From Ecdyonurus torrentis (Eukaryota > Arthropoda > Insecta > Ephemeroptera > Heptageniidae): DNA of 64,000 bases. This document shows positions 50,501 through 62,240 of this stretch, in pieces; position 1 is the stretch's first letter; every line of letters starts with the position of its first letter. The notes below the pieces were generated by a model. That model saw only the letters and a list, made by a program, of their open reading frames with translations. It did not search any database and was not told where the DNA came from. Both the position numbers and the translations under genes were made by a program. The stretch spans positions 2,993,464 to 3,057,463 of the forward strand of contig OX439131.1 in the NCBI GenBank assembly GCA_949318235.1, given 5' to 3'.

Positions 50501-50960
50501 CAATCTTCTACAACAAATCACTGAGAGATGTAGAACAAATTTACTGTCAGATTTTGATCAGGAGAGATTTGTAAATTTAATGTTCAGAAATTACTCGTTT
50601 TCTTTCTGTAGTACAGTATATAAAAATAAACTTGCAATCCACTGGACTGTTGCAATCTTTCTTGGAGGTGAAAATTGTGATTTATGTTTTCTTGGCGTTT
50701 CTATGAAGCAGATAACAAAAATAATAATAAAAAAATATACATAAAAAAAACGTTGATTTACATACTGTACAAGAATTTAAATTTCTATAAAGTTTAATTC
50801 TCAGTTTTACATTTTTTTATGCCATAATAATAATTTATTGTATATTTGATATATAAAAAAACATAAACGACATGCCCTATAAGCTTTCAGTGCAAAAAGT
50901 ATGCATATCCCTTAAGAAAATAGTGCTCCTAAAATTTGTATCAAAATCTCTCTAATATAT

Positions 50961-51016
50961 AGGGACTAATGAGTGGCGTATAGCACGATAACACAATATG
51001 GCAAGAAAAAAAAAAG
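50961..51016 (+). mobile_element. SINE-like fragment S3 (3' tail)
   Basis: AGGGACTAATGAGTGGCGTA and TAGCACGATAACACAATATG, then GCAAG and an A-run, match the S1 3' end (TGGGACTAGGATTGGTGTAG, CACAATTACACAATATGG). It is a 5'-truncated copy with an A tail. Confidence 0.6.
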
Positions 51017-51889
51017 TCTTGTGCCGAAAGATAAGTATAGTAAAAGTAACTAACGAAAGATGGTCTTGTCAATTTAATTGAATTAACATAATGTGCCTCA
51101 TTAATATAGACTCTATGAACTGGCCGCCGTGTTGACTCAATTAATAATTAACTATTCTCTATATGTATAAGAGCGAGAGCCATCTTTTGGAATCGCACTT
51201 TCCGCGTAGTGTGATATTCTTTTTTAATTTAAACATTGCAATGTATCTTATATCCTTAACTTTAACTTCTGAATCGTTAGCTTCAAAAATGTGCGATCTA
51301 AAATTGAGGTGACACATGTCTCTTAAATAAAGACTTAAAAATAATGAAATCCGTGCCAGGCAAAATGTATTTACAATTTCATAAGTACGTGTTTAAAAAT
51401 CATATTTCTACGTGTATTAATATATATATATATATATTAAACAACATAAATGATTAATTATACGTTAGAGTAATGTGTTACATTAAACTGAACGTTTTGT
51501 ACGTTTCTTTTTTTGTCACCCAAGTTCAACGACCTCCAAAATTGAGTTGTTGGACGTCAAGTTAAATATGTAGTAATTGTATATCTCTCTAGGTTTGCCA
51601 TATCATAATAATAAAATAAATGTATTCATGAATTTGACTGAGACAGCCTTCACGAGAAATTGTGCTAACTTTAATTGAAATGAATTGTCATTGCAAAGCA
51701 TATGTTTACCTTTTGTAATCAGTTCTCATTATATACAAAAGTTGTGAGAGCTAGAGAGAGAAAGAGAGATGACATAGGGACTTTGGGCGTTGTACGCTAT
51801 TTAGAAGGTGAGGGTGGCCCCTGCAGTCGCATACACACAAACTATACGTATGTAAATATCCGGAGCTCTCCTGGTCTCATGCAGGCAGG

Positions 51890-51922
51890 CAGGCAGGCAG
51901 GCAAGCAGGCAAGCAAGCAGAC
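51890..51922. repeat. (CAGG/CAAG)n tetranucleotide repeat
   Basis: About eight units of GCAGGCAG/GCAAGCAG. A similar short array is at 61204-61230. Confidence 0.95.
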
Positions 51923-51948
51923 ATCACAGCTAGCTAATTTACTGCGCT

Positions 51949-51955
51949 TATAAAT
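51949..51955 (+). promoter_or_regulatory. Candidate TATA box (TATAAAT) upstream of a CpG-richer patch
   Basis: CTTATAAATC is followed about 30 bp later by a GC-richer stretch (51972-52025: GGGCGCAGCACG, CCTCGGCGCTAGC, CCCCGCGTGCTCCGTG), the layout of a TATA promoter and leader. The first ATG is at 52078 (A at -3) and opens a frame of 52 codons, mostly hydrophobic and AT-driven, which I do not recognise. Confidence 0.28.
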
Positions 51956-53918
51956 CAACATCTCAAGTTGGGCGCAGCACGAAAACAAGATCACCTCGGC
52001 GCTAGCTCACTGCTACACCCCGCGTGCTCCGTGTCTTCACTCTTTCAACAATCACTTTCAAACTCTCTTTGTATATTATGCAAAATATTACCAACATTTT
52101 GCAGGGACTGTGCGTACAAATAAGGACAATGATCGCAATTATTACTGTCATTCAAATCTTACATTCCGTTTTTATTTTTTATTTATATATATATATAATA
52201 TATATTTTTTTAAATGTAAGGAAGAATTATTTTTAATAATAAAAATAGCTATATTTTGTTTTACTTTTACACCCCACATGTTGGATGAATTCCTTTCTAT
52301 CGGATTCTTAAATGTATATCAATCAAAAATTTAATCAGTGGATGTTTTTAATGGAACACTTGTGTATGTATAGCATTTATGCATGTTAATTTAAAAAAAT
52401 GTACTATATATATAGCTGATTGTCAGCAATATTACATTATGCAGTTGTAATTAAGCAATATTTATGCTTTACAGCTTAAATTAATTAAAAAAATTCTCTC
52501 AGTTTACAATTTAAATTTGAATTATTCTTTAATTGAACTAAAGGGTTTCTTCCGGTTATAACATTTATCGTTTATCTTTATAGATCATAGTTCAGTCGGA
52601 GTGGATACTTGTTGTTTTTCGATATTTAATTAAAACGTTAAATTAGTTTTATATATTTAACAATGAAAGTGAGGTGACTTTTGCAGAAATTGATAGGATT
52701 TCTGTACCTGGCATTAGGAGTTTAAAAAAATATAATTATATTGTATTTTTTTAAGAGGTAATATTACTGTATTTCATACCTAATAGAAGACATTGTTCTG
52801 AACCGATTGGTATGTAAATTTCTCCTTTTTTAGTTCATTAAGTATTTTTAACTAATTTTTGATAATCGATCAATGACTTCACGGATGGTATGTGGGCATA
52901 GGAAAAGTTGACGCCCGTGACGTCATTTCGCGACTTTAAAAAATAAATTAGAAATACTTGACAAACTCAAAAATTAGAAATTCGCATATTTATCGATTCA
53001 GGACAATTTTCTCTTTTAAAATATGTAATGAAATAACCCCCTACATTTTTGTAGTCTGCCTCATTTGTCTCCGAGTGTTAACATTTACTCACGTGCATAT
53101 AGTTAACGTGTGTAATCATGGTATAATTCAATGATACATTTATTTGTTTACTTTTCTAATTTTGCTATCACATTATTATCTACACTATAAGTTTTATAAT
53201 AGATTGAAAAGCAAACACGGGAAGTAAAGTTTTGTTTCTCAAAATAGCGTGTGTATGTTTATACTTAAAAGTTTGATATCACTTGAAGATAATATTTGAA
53301 CACTGCATGCACAAGAAGAGAGCTATCTAAAAAAGTGATTTATCTCACATTTATATTGTTTAGTATGCATGTGCTTTCTGTCTACACACACAAATATTAT
53401 AACTAATTTACAAGGTTTCATATTATCATCAAATTGAATTTTAAGTTATGTATAGAGTTTTTTAGGAAGTTGATAACAAAATAATAATAATAATAATTAA
53501 TATGAATAGCATGGTATATAAACAAATAAATTAAAATAATTATGTGTTTTTTAATACATGAAATGAAAAAAATTACTCGTATAAAATTTACTGTATATTA
53601 ATATACAATGAAATACTGGCTGTATTGCTTTATTGCTCAAATAATGTTTTTTTCCTGTTACAGTTTTTTTTTTATGCACAACTGGGAATTTTACTGTATA
53701 ACAACTTCAAATTTTTGTTCATCCTATTGTATTTGTACTCAAAATTATTGCAACTACAATAAGCAATAAAACAATGAAAGTAATATTTCATTTTATCACA
53801 GTAAATTTTAAAAACACGATAGGTGTGTGGGTGCTATGGAAAAGATAATCTCTCATGTACTAATTATTTTCTTGTGATTATAACGCCCTGATTTGAGTTC
53901 AAATATTTTTTTAAACAA

Positions 53919-54105
53919 CACGGAAAGAATAAATGACGTAATTTATGCTGAATTAGCGACGCTAAAATAGAAAAACATAAATAATTTTGCTGTAAAATAT
54001 AATGTTTGTGCTTTAGATATTATGAAGCATAGCACAGGTTATGCTGTATTGAATAATTTGTGCTGAGAATGAGGTAGCATAATTATTACGTAATTATTTT
54101 TGTAC
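53919..54105 (+). mobile_element. GCATAA-rich short element F1
   Basis: It starts CACGGAAAGAATAAATGACG and TAATTTATGCTG, then repeated GCATAA/TTATGC words to about 54105. It matches the reverse complement of 12497-12664 at the terminus. The right end is unclear, as it abuts a T20 run. Confidence 0.5.
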
Positions 54106-54221
54106 ATGAAACTTTTTTTTTTTTTTTTTTTTTTAATCGTAATATTGAATGTGGCAAAAAGTTAATTTGATATTATATAAAAAAACAATTGCATGGAGTA
54201 GCCTTACTTGGTGTCGTGGTG

Positions 54222-54345
54222 TGAGATAGGGCGTACTTGATGATATCTTTATTACATGCGCGGTCGTGACCGCGAGCTGTCGTGGCGCGGCGAGTGCGAG
54301 TGAGCGAGAGAGGCGAGCGCGGGTGCCAGTGAGACCTAGTGAGGC
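54222..54345. other. CpG-rich pocket with a 7-bp stem palindrome
   Basis: CGCGGTC-GT-GACCGCG (54259-54274) is followed by a run of GAG/GCG words (GGCGCGGCGAGTGCGAGTGA, GCGAGAGAGGCGAGCGCGGG). A minus-strand frame spans it but has no ATG start (it opens on TTG) and crosses a donor-like GTAAGG at 54202-54207. A promoter or 5' UTR on the minus strand is possible, coding is not supported. Confidence 0.5.
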
Positions 54346-55491
54346 GCCAAAACTTTCAATCAAAAACCTGAACCTAACGAGAAACAGCTTATAGTTGTCA
54401 CTCCAATTATTAAAATGTCCTTTAATCGTTTTATTAAAATCTTATTGTTAGTCAAGTTGAAAAAAAGTATCTGTGCGGAATTTACGCGACGATATGTTTT
54501 CTCTGCTCAGCTTTATTTTATTTTATATAAAATTTAAATAGCGTATACAATATAAATAAGAATTTATATAACTTGGCTTTATTTATGACTTTTAAGTCAA
54601 TACAGAAGTATTATTTTCAAGTTTATATTCTATAGATATCAAATTGATTTTATATTAGCTTATTTACCCTAGCTTCAACATTGTCAACTTATACAATTGA
54701 TATATTTTATAAAAACATATTTTTCTTCAAAACTTAAGCCGGCAAAAAAAAAGTTTATGGTTTGAAAAAAAAAAAAAAAAAAAAGTTGCAAAACTTGTTG
54801 TATTGAATTTGAGGATTATTTGTGAGACACAATAGGCCAATATTTCATCCTCGTATTATTATTATTTTTTTTTACTACGCGCGCTCAGATTTTTTTTTCT
54901 CTCCATAACAAAAATATTATAACAACAGTATGAGAGTTTTAAATCTAAATTTATATTTCTATTATATTTATTTTTACCATAGTCTATAGGCTTACAATGT
55001 TAATATAACGTTTGTAACTATATGGTTATTTTTGTGATGTTTATTAACAAAGTGCATTACTAATGTGAAAGCGAGTGCAGTGTGTGTAAAGTAGGCAACC
55101 AGTCGGACCATACAAGCCAAGCGTGAGATATACACACATGATATACTTCTCTCTCCCCTAGCATTGTATGTTGTATGTATGTATAGCAACTTTTATGTTC
55201 CATACTTGACATTTGCATACATCCGTAATTATTTATTCACTCAACTATATTTACATAAAGTGCAACTGCAACTCCATTCTATTGTTTTCCAAGTATAACT
55301 TTTTGCTTGCAGTTTTAACTTTAGCTCACATAATATATATAGGATATCCGCAAACTAATTTACTTTTACTTAGTCAATGATAATTGTATGATACTTTTTT
55401 GGGTCAAGTGCAGGGTATGTTGGGATGATGTTAAATATGGAGAGTGTGTCTGGTCCATTAGTAATGAGTTGTGCTTGGCTTCTTAAGAAAC

Positions 55492-55493
<2 letters not shown>

Positions 55494-55547
<54 letters not shown>
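55494..55547. repeat. (GA)27 array
   Basis: Perfect array, complementary to the TC array at 55625. Confidence 0.97.
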
Positions 55548-55622
55548 GACCAGCGCAATAAAATCGCAAGTTATGTTCTAGCTCTAAGTGGTTGCCACCT
55601 TACACCCCCCCCCCTCCACCCC

Positions 55623-55771
<149 letters not shown>

Positions 55772-56796
55772 GCTCGTATTGCGTTGCTTCCACTTTTTTT
55801 TCATTTTTTTTATATAAGAAAACAGGCTCGAATGGCTTTTTATTTGGTAACGCAATACGTCTATATTACTTACAATTTATTTTGAAAAGTCAATATCTTG
55901 AACACTTTTTTTTTATTATTACTTTTTATTTCGTATATTTTTTTATTATTATTATTTTCAAGTTTCTCCATACTTTGATGTAAACTATATATATAACTCT
56001 TGATGTTTACTTTCAACAAAATTAGCATATTCTTATATACCATGTAGCATTTTTATTGATATTTTGTATATATATTTCTTGACACAAACTACTATAGCAA
56101 CGAACACTCATTGCCATATGAAAGTTTGCTTCCCGCAAGTCTTGCAAATAGAATTGTAAAGCTACTTTAAATAACTCTTATACATATATAAGCTTTGGTA
56201 TATATGAATTATTGTTAGTGACGTTGAAAATTTATAAAACTATCTTGTATAATATATACTAAAGTAAGTAGCAGAAAAAAAAATCATTTATATTCATAAC
56301 TAACACTTGCTATATAGTAGTTAAATATATATATTTTTTATAGTATGTAAATACCTGGAGTTTAAAATTTATTTCTATTTAATTAACCATTTTATACTTA
56401 GCGTACCGTACTTTATACATTTCATGGACATCATTATAATTTTTTCGTTTGTTAAATATATATAATAAACTTACTTTAATGTTTTGTAATTCTAGTTTTA
56501 TATTTGCGTATATGTATAAGTATGTATGTAATGTACATATACACGAATAAAAAAGTAAAATTAGTGAAGCACTGACGAGAGTATTTGGCCACCGCTTGAG
56601 TCGATAGTAAACGCAGTGTATGTATATAAAATATGCTTACTAATTTTTTATACGCATTTCTAACACAGCTTAGCTCGTATTACTTGTGTATTTTCTTTAC
56701 TAAACACTTCACCGACAGCGATAATAAGCACATATATAAAAGGTGTTATTTTATATTATACCACATTCTGATATATTTATATATTTCTCTTTACCG

Positions 56797-56850
56797 TTTT
56801 TTTTTTTTTTTTTTTTCTTCTTCTTCTTCTTCTTCTTCTTCTTCTTTTTT
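56797..56850. repeat. Poly-T with (CTT)n
   Basis: T run to 56816, then about ten TTC units. Confidence 0.96.
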
Positions 56851-57358
56851 AACTCACTACATCAGTAACCTCTTGTTTTCCGATTTCTGTAAACTTGGCA
56901 CTATAACACACGACCCTATATGTTGGAAATTCACACTATTCTTATTAGTTCTGTTGAAATAAACCCAAATGACAATTCATTCTATCATTTTAATTTGTAT
57001 TTTGATCACAATACGGATCATTCAATCCGGATAAATTTAATGCGTTTTAGAATTGGATAAAAATAGGGATTAGTGTGAAATACGCATCCTAACACATAAA
57101 ATTTTTTTCAAAGCTATTTAGGCAGTTTGGTTAAACGACTTCATTTTTTTCCTATTATTAATATTATTGATGTAAATTTTTTGTGATCAGTTTATAAACC
57201 AGTTTGTTGCAAAATTAAATGAAATATTTTCTGTAAATTTTGGATAATGCTAATTCAGATAAAATTATGTCCATGAAAATCTGGATTGCTAAATCTGGTA
57301 AATTTTTATCTGTTTAGTCCATATTAAAAAATTAATCGTGTTTTGACTTAACTAATTG

Positions 57359-57738
57359 TTAAAGTGATACAAAACCCTAAAAATAAGTATTTTTTGTTCT
57401 ATTCTCAAGTAATTCAATAGAAATTAGTCGTTTATTGGATTTTTCCAGCCCGCGGAATAAGCAAGCCCCGCGAGGGTAAAGAGGAAATCTCTGACGTCAG
57501 AGATTTCCTTTACTGTGTGAGTAAAAAATCTGTACACCTTCTCAGGTAATCTTACCAGGTACAGCAGGGGGTACAAATTTTTTACACTCATAGTAGAGGG
57601 GCGTGTACTCTATATCATTACCCTCGCGGGGCTCGCTTATCCCGCGGACTAGAAAAGTCAAATAAACGACTGATTACTATTGAATTGTTTTAGGAAAGAA
57701 CAAAAAATACTTATTTTTAGGGTTGTGTGTCGCTTTAA
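57359..57738. mobile_element. Foldback MITE C, TTAA target, with internal 28-bp palindrome
   Basis: The ends are TTAA-AGTGATACAAAACCCTAA and the complement of TTAGGGTTGTGTGTCGCT-TTAA, with inverted repeats continuing through AATAAGTATTTTTTGTTCT (left) and its partner near 57698-57716. They resume with GTCGTTTATT and CCCGCGGaAT / CCCCGCGAGGGTAA against TTACCCTCGCGGGG (57601-57650). A second perfect palindrome (57482-57509) centred on TGACGTCA sits in the left half. It is about 380 bp and non-coding. Confidence 0.9.
57482..57509. repeat. Perfect 28-bp palindrome centred on TGACGTCA
   Basis: The sequence AGGAAATCTCTGAC is followed at once by its exact reverse complement. The centre is the ATF/CREB site TGACGTCA. 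It lies within MITE C and would extrude a 14-bp cruciform arm. Confidence 0.95.
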
Positions 57739-58226
57739 GTAGTCTAATGTCGCGCCTTCATTTTCTCGTAAGCATCAAACTTATAATTATTTATTGAGCT
57801 GAAGTTTTTTTACTTGATTATTGTACCATTGACCTGGTATATTTTTAAGTTAATCTGCTCCCAACGAGATGAAAAGAATGCGTGGAAGCAACGTGAGTGA
57901 GACTTAATTTTAAATTTAAATTCGTTGATTTTGCAACAACAGATAAAAACAAAATTATTGGTTCCCTATTTAAGTGATTGAAAGCTTTATAGTTACATTA
58001 ATACTTTTATGTCATATGTTCTATTTTAAAATTACATGAAATATATCAATTATTGTTGTTAAATATTATATTAATCAATGTTCTTTAAGTCTCCATGTAA
58101 TTTGTAGTTTTATTTTAAGTTATTTCAAAGCATCAAATAAATTGATGTTAAAATCTGCTTGGACTATACAGATCGACATTTTATCTACTAGAGATGGAGA
58201 TTGGAATGCTCTTGAACTTAGAGTAC

Positions 58227-58234
<8 letters not shown>

Positions 58235-58298
<64 letters not shown>
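58235..58298. repeat. (GA)32 array
   Basis: Perfect dinucleotide array; a T29 run follows at 58468-58496. Confidence 0.97.
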
Positions 58299-58300
<2 letters not shown>

Positions 58301-58467
58301 ATATAGAGAAGTTAAACATGTGTAAAACCTTTTTTTTTTCAAATAGCTTGTAAATTTTTTTATAAGTATATAATTTGAACGACATTTTATCTTGGTGATA
58401 AAATGTTGATGGCAATTACCAAAGAAAAAAAATATAAAATTTCCAAGAATATTTTCATTCTTGAGTG

Positions 58468-58498
<31 letters not shown>

Positions 58499-59173
58499 AT
58501 GCCACTTATATACATAAAAATATACGTACTTATCTGTGTTTTATACATTCATTCATTTATTTTAACAACGATACAAGAAAATATTTATGTCGTTGCTTAA
58601 TATTCAATGTGAATTATTTATCATTATGTAAAACAAAATGTAAGTAGCTCGCTCTGTATAATATATTTTATTTATCGTACGTATAAGTATTTTACTTTAC
58701 ATATATTTGCTCGAAGTCGTGCACTAATTTTAAGTGCATTTTATTGTTTGTTTTTTACTTCTTTGATTTTAATTTAACGGATATTTTTTATTTTATCAGA
58801 TTTCTATGTATTTTTGTATAATGAAATGAAAATAATTGCGTTATAAACAAGAATTTAATCATGTGTTTTAAAATATTTCTTAAAACAACAATGAGGTAAA
58901 AAGTAAAGTATGATAATGCATTAAAGTGTCGAGATCTTTGAATTCTGCAATTTTAAACGTAAAATAATCTTTTAACTGTTTCTTTATTATTATTTTTTTA
59001 CTTATAATAATCAAAACTATTCTGATTCATCAAATTTTATGTGTATTCTTTGTACAGTCAAGTACAGTGCTTTTCTTATGTAAGATATTCTGATTATAAG
59101 CTGATGCATTATTTAAGCACAAAAAAATGCTGGTATTTCTAAAAAAAAATGTTGCTTATTGTTTTTACACTTA

Positions 59174-59178
<5 letters not shown>

Positions 59179-59213
<35 letters not shown>
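59179..59213. repeat. Poly-A run (about 35)
   Basis: Uninterrupted A run. Confidence 0.95.
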
Positions 59214-59215
<2 letters not shown>

Positions 59216-59616
59216 TTTGCGTGAAAGTTAATTGCATTGTACAGTATAGTTGCTATTAATTCAAAATAAAAATCGTAAATTCTACTTAACAACTTAACAA
59301 AATAAAAATTTGTGAGCTTGAAAAGAAATACAAATTTCTTTGTTTCATGACAATATTTAATTTAAAGAGAGAGTGGATTAAGTATTCTGTGTGAAGTTAG
59401 AACTTCAAAATTTAATTTGGTAATGAAGCCAGCCATAGTGAAGATTGCTTGTTGGCGTCTGTATATTATACTGATACCATACTGTGTGTGTGTACATACG
59501 ATACAGTACATAGTATGTATGTAAGTACATATGTACTACAATATAATATAATATATTGTAGAGAGTATACGGCAATGAGGCGCCTATAGAGTGCCGGCGG
59601 GTGTCGAGTTAGGACC

Positions 59617-59720
59617 CCGCCCTAAAACTAGATAATCTCAAAGCCAAGCAAAAGCGAGTGTGTTATTATGACGGGGTATATAAAAAGCAAAAGTATGGCC
59701 ACCCAGTGCACTAAATGATA
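59617..59720 (+). promoter_or_regulatory. Candidate core promoter: GC box and strong TATA box
   Basis: CCGCCC (59617-59622) lies 65 bp upstream of GGGGTATATAAAAAGC (TATA core 59687-59696). A start site would be expected near 59715-59720. The first ATG (59694-region ends at 59696; ATGGCC at about 59695-59700) gives only a seven-codon frame. A good acceptor, TTTTTTTGTCTCGTACAG, ends at about 59743. No coding exon can be assigned. Confidence 0.3.
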
Positions 59721-61203
59721 CGTTGTTTTTTTGTCTCGTACAGGATCACACTTTATTACCGTAAATAAACCTAACTTTTAAAATGATAATAATTATTTTT
59801 TTAGTGTATATTAAATAAGTTTAAGTCAACACTTATTATTATTATTTTTCTTATACCTGCTCCGTAAGCATAGCGTATTATATTATTATACACTGTGGTG
59901 CTGGAATTTAGTTTAAATTATCGTACTTCATCTTTTTACACAAAGAAATTACGGTGTCAGAAAGATCGTCGCAAGAATATTGAACGCGGGCAGAAATACC
60001 ACCTTATTGTTTAATATAGAAATTTTAAACTAAAATTTAAGTTTATTTTAAGGAGGAAAACGTATATTAAGGTGATGCAACAAATAACTTCAGATATAAT
60101 TTTGCATAAATTTGTGTAAAAGATACACATGAAAAATAAATTACGTGACCATATAGCCAAAATTTCTCAATGTAATACTCGTATTATATTAAATTTCAGA
60201 ATAATTAAATAACTATATTTTTCTCCGTGTAGCAAGAAAATATGATGACTTTTTGTATTCATTCTATTCTCCTTTCTATTTCTCACTAATATGATTCTCG
60301 TGTTATATTGTCATGACTAAGATATTAAAACTTTGAATTATTGCACTTGGCAACTCGTCTAATCTTTTTTTAGTATACTCTCAAAGCTTTTTTTAAATAT
60401 CTAAATACATAAATAATTGTGTATGTTTTTTTTTTTTTTTTTTTTTTTCTTTATGGTAAGATTTTTTTATAGTATTATATAAAAAGTTACGGAAGAAAAA
60501 AGAACATCGGGTTGAGTTGATCAATTGTGAGTCGCTCGGTATTAAACAGAGCAATGAACCTTGCCAATCTTTCAATTCACAAACGACACTTCAGATTGTA
60601 CTTGGCAATAATAATGTCATTTTTTATCATCTACTAGCACAATTAATGACAGGATGTAATTTGGAAAAATGATTCTATTAAACTCACGTGTATAACCCAA
60701 TGTAAATTGCGGTGATTTTCAAAAGTTTTATTTTTTATGGCTTCAGTTTTTTTTTTTTTTTTTTTTTTTTTTTCCCTACACGGAACTTTCTTCAGGAAAT
60801 ATTCATTTTTCTCGTCTAATTGCGAAATTTCCTTAATGACCAAGTAAACGAATGCTATTATATAAATTGGCTTTTATTATACACTTTTTTTTTTAACATG
60901 CCACGTATATACGTTAAGTATTTTTTTATGCGATAAATAAAGTACAGCGAAGATGTAATATTTTTTTTTATTATTTCATTTCAACAGTATATAGACGATC
61001 TTTAAGAAAATATTCCCGCGAAGTAAAATAAAAATTGTTTGTTGAAGAAGTAGCTCTCCCGCTGTCTTTAACATTTCTGTTCAGGATTTCAATTTTTTAA
61101 ACTCAAACTCGCCATTTAAAGCAGATGGAGTTATTGGAGTTCACTATAAGACACATATAAATCATGGCAAAGCAGCCTGTAGTACTAAAATACTATTAAA
61201 TAC

Positions 61204-61230
61204 ACGAGCAAGCAGGCAGGCAGGCAGGCA
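61204..61230. repeat. (GCAG/GCAA)n tetranucleotide repeat
   Basis: AGCAAGCAGGCAGGCAGGCA continues to 61230 and is followed by a CpG-bearing stretch (AAGCGACCACACCGGTGAGG). Confidence 0.95.
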
Positions 61231-61490
61231 AAGCGACCACACCGGTGAGGGGGGTATTGCGAACAACCACTGTGGTCGACAATAAATTTATTTTTATTGC
61301 AGACTTGCGAGTATTAAAGATTTCAATTAACGTTTGAATTTTGGATGTTTCATGAACCGTAAAGGAGAAAAATAAAGTAGCCAAAATATTGTGATAGTTA
61401 TATACACATTTCTTTTTCTAGCTTTGAATTTTTTTTACTTGTAACAGAAAAGTTGAGGTCCCATTTTGCGACTGATTTTTTAAAATTATT

Positions 61491-61494
<4 letters not shown>

Positions 61495-61554
<60 letters not shown>
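61495..61554. repeat. (TC)30 array
   Basis: Perfect 60-bp array. Confidence 0.97.
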
Positions 61555-61556
<2 letters not shown>

Positions 61557-61715
61557 TGTGTATGTATGTACATAAGCTGAACTGCTTTAAAACTACCAAA
61601 TGGTGATTTATCAATGATTTATTATTAACACTCTGATCCCAACTTTTCAAGTTACAAACTACCCTGACTTGGAATTCAGATACCTGACTTTTGAATTCAT
61701 ATTAAATATGATCGA

Positions 61716-61936
61716 TGTGATTGCACCGACCAGCCTGTCTCGACTTCCACGGTTTCTCTAGGCTGTCATGGCGAATGCCGGGCTGTGTACTTAGGCCGTG
61801 GCCTGCCCGTGTGTGCTTTTCCAGTGATTGGAAAGTCCTTATCTGTCGATAAGACAATGTCTTGACTGGGACTAGGATTGGTGTAGCACAATTACACAAT
61901 ATGGCAAGCAAAATAATAATAATAATAAATAAAAAT
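61716..61936 (+). mobile_element. Candidate SINE, full-length-like copy S1
   Basis: This is a CpG-rich island of about 190 bp (GACCAGCCTGTCTCGACTTC, GGCGAATGCCGGGCTG, GGCCGTGGCCTGCCCGTG, GATAAGACAATGTCTTGAC) ending in TACACAATATGGCAAGC and a (AAT)n/A-rich tail. The simple-repeat tail and the recurrence of the body at 45103 and of the tail at 50961 are SINE hallmarks. I do not see a clear box A/box B head, so either the head is lost or this is the body and tail of a longer element. The open minus-strand frame across it is incidental. Confidence 0.6.
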
Positions 61937-62127
61937 AGTATACTGTATACTAAAAGCTTCTAAGCTCAAATCAACTTCTATAGTTTGCGTATAAGAAAAT
62001 AATAGACCGTATGTAGTCTCTGTGAATATTCTCTAAAATATTATACTCAATACTGTACGTATTATGTATGCATGTATTGAAGTTCAATAAAGTTGAGAGA
62101 CTATGGTCTATTCTTACGCATTATCAG

Positions 62128-62240
62128 ATGATTTGAGTTGTGTCTGGTCTGGGTGCTGTAAGAGTGATGTGAAGGCAGCAAAGCGGAACACTCACTCTCG
62201 CTCGTATCTTGATATAGCAAAGCTCAGTGCCTCACCATGC
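62128..62240 (+). CDS. Weak candidate internal exon, cysteine-containing
   Basis: An open frame of about 37 codons lies between a TTATCAG acceptor-like end (62121-62127) and TGC|GTAAAC (donor from 62241). The peptide includes a CVWSGCC stretch and a basic AAKR segment. Codon composition is more balanced than in the flanking AT-rich DNA. The acceptor lacks a strong pyrimidine tract, and the frame is open both upstream to an ATG at 62103 and downstream to a stop near 62325. A chance open frame is therefore the leading alternative. I do not recognise a family. Confidence 0.17.

Larger units (their letters stand above)
48487..53918. other. AT-rich stretch with a few GC-richer pockets
   Basis: Pockets at 48960-49140 (GTCGCGGGCGGTACAGCACG with interrupted GA), 50400-50500 and 51780-52030. 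A TGACGTCA is at 52918-52925 in a small CpG patch. No complete gene is seen. Confidence 0.5.
57739..61715. other. AT-rich stretch; candidate promoter at 59617-59720
   Basis: Listed arrays and the 59580-59745 GC-richer pocket. A CTCCGTGTAG word at 60230-60240 resembles a family E/F end without a clear partner. Confidence 0.5.

Noticed and set aside
54133..54363. Minus-strand 76-codon frame as a protein exon
   Set aside because: It opens on TTG, has no in-frame ATG, and its apparent richness in A, R, S and L comes from a CpG-rich pocket.
61702..61911. Minus-strand frame rich in R, H, S and T
   Set aside because: It is the antisense of the SINE-like copy S1.
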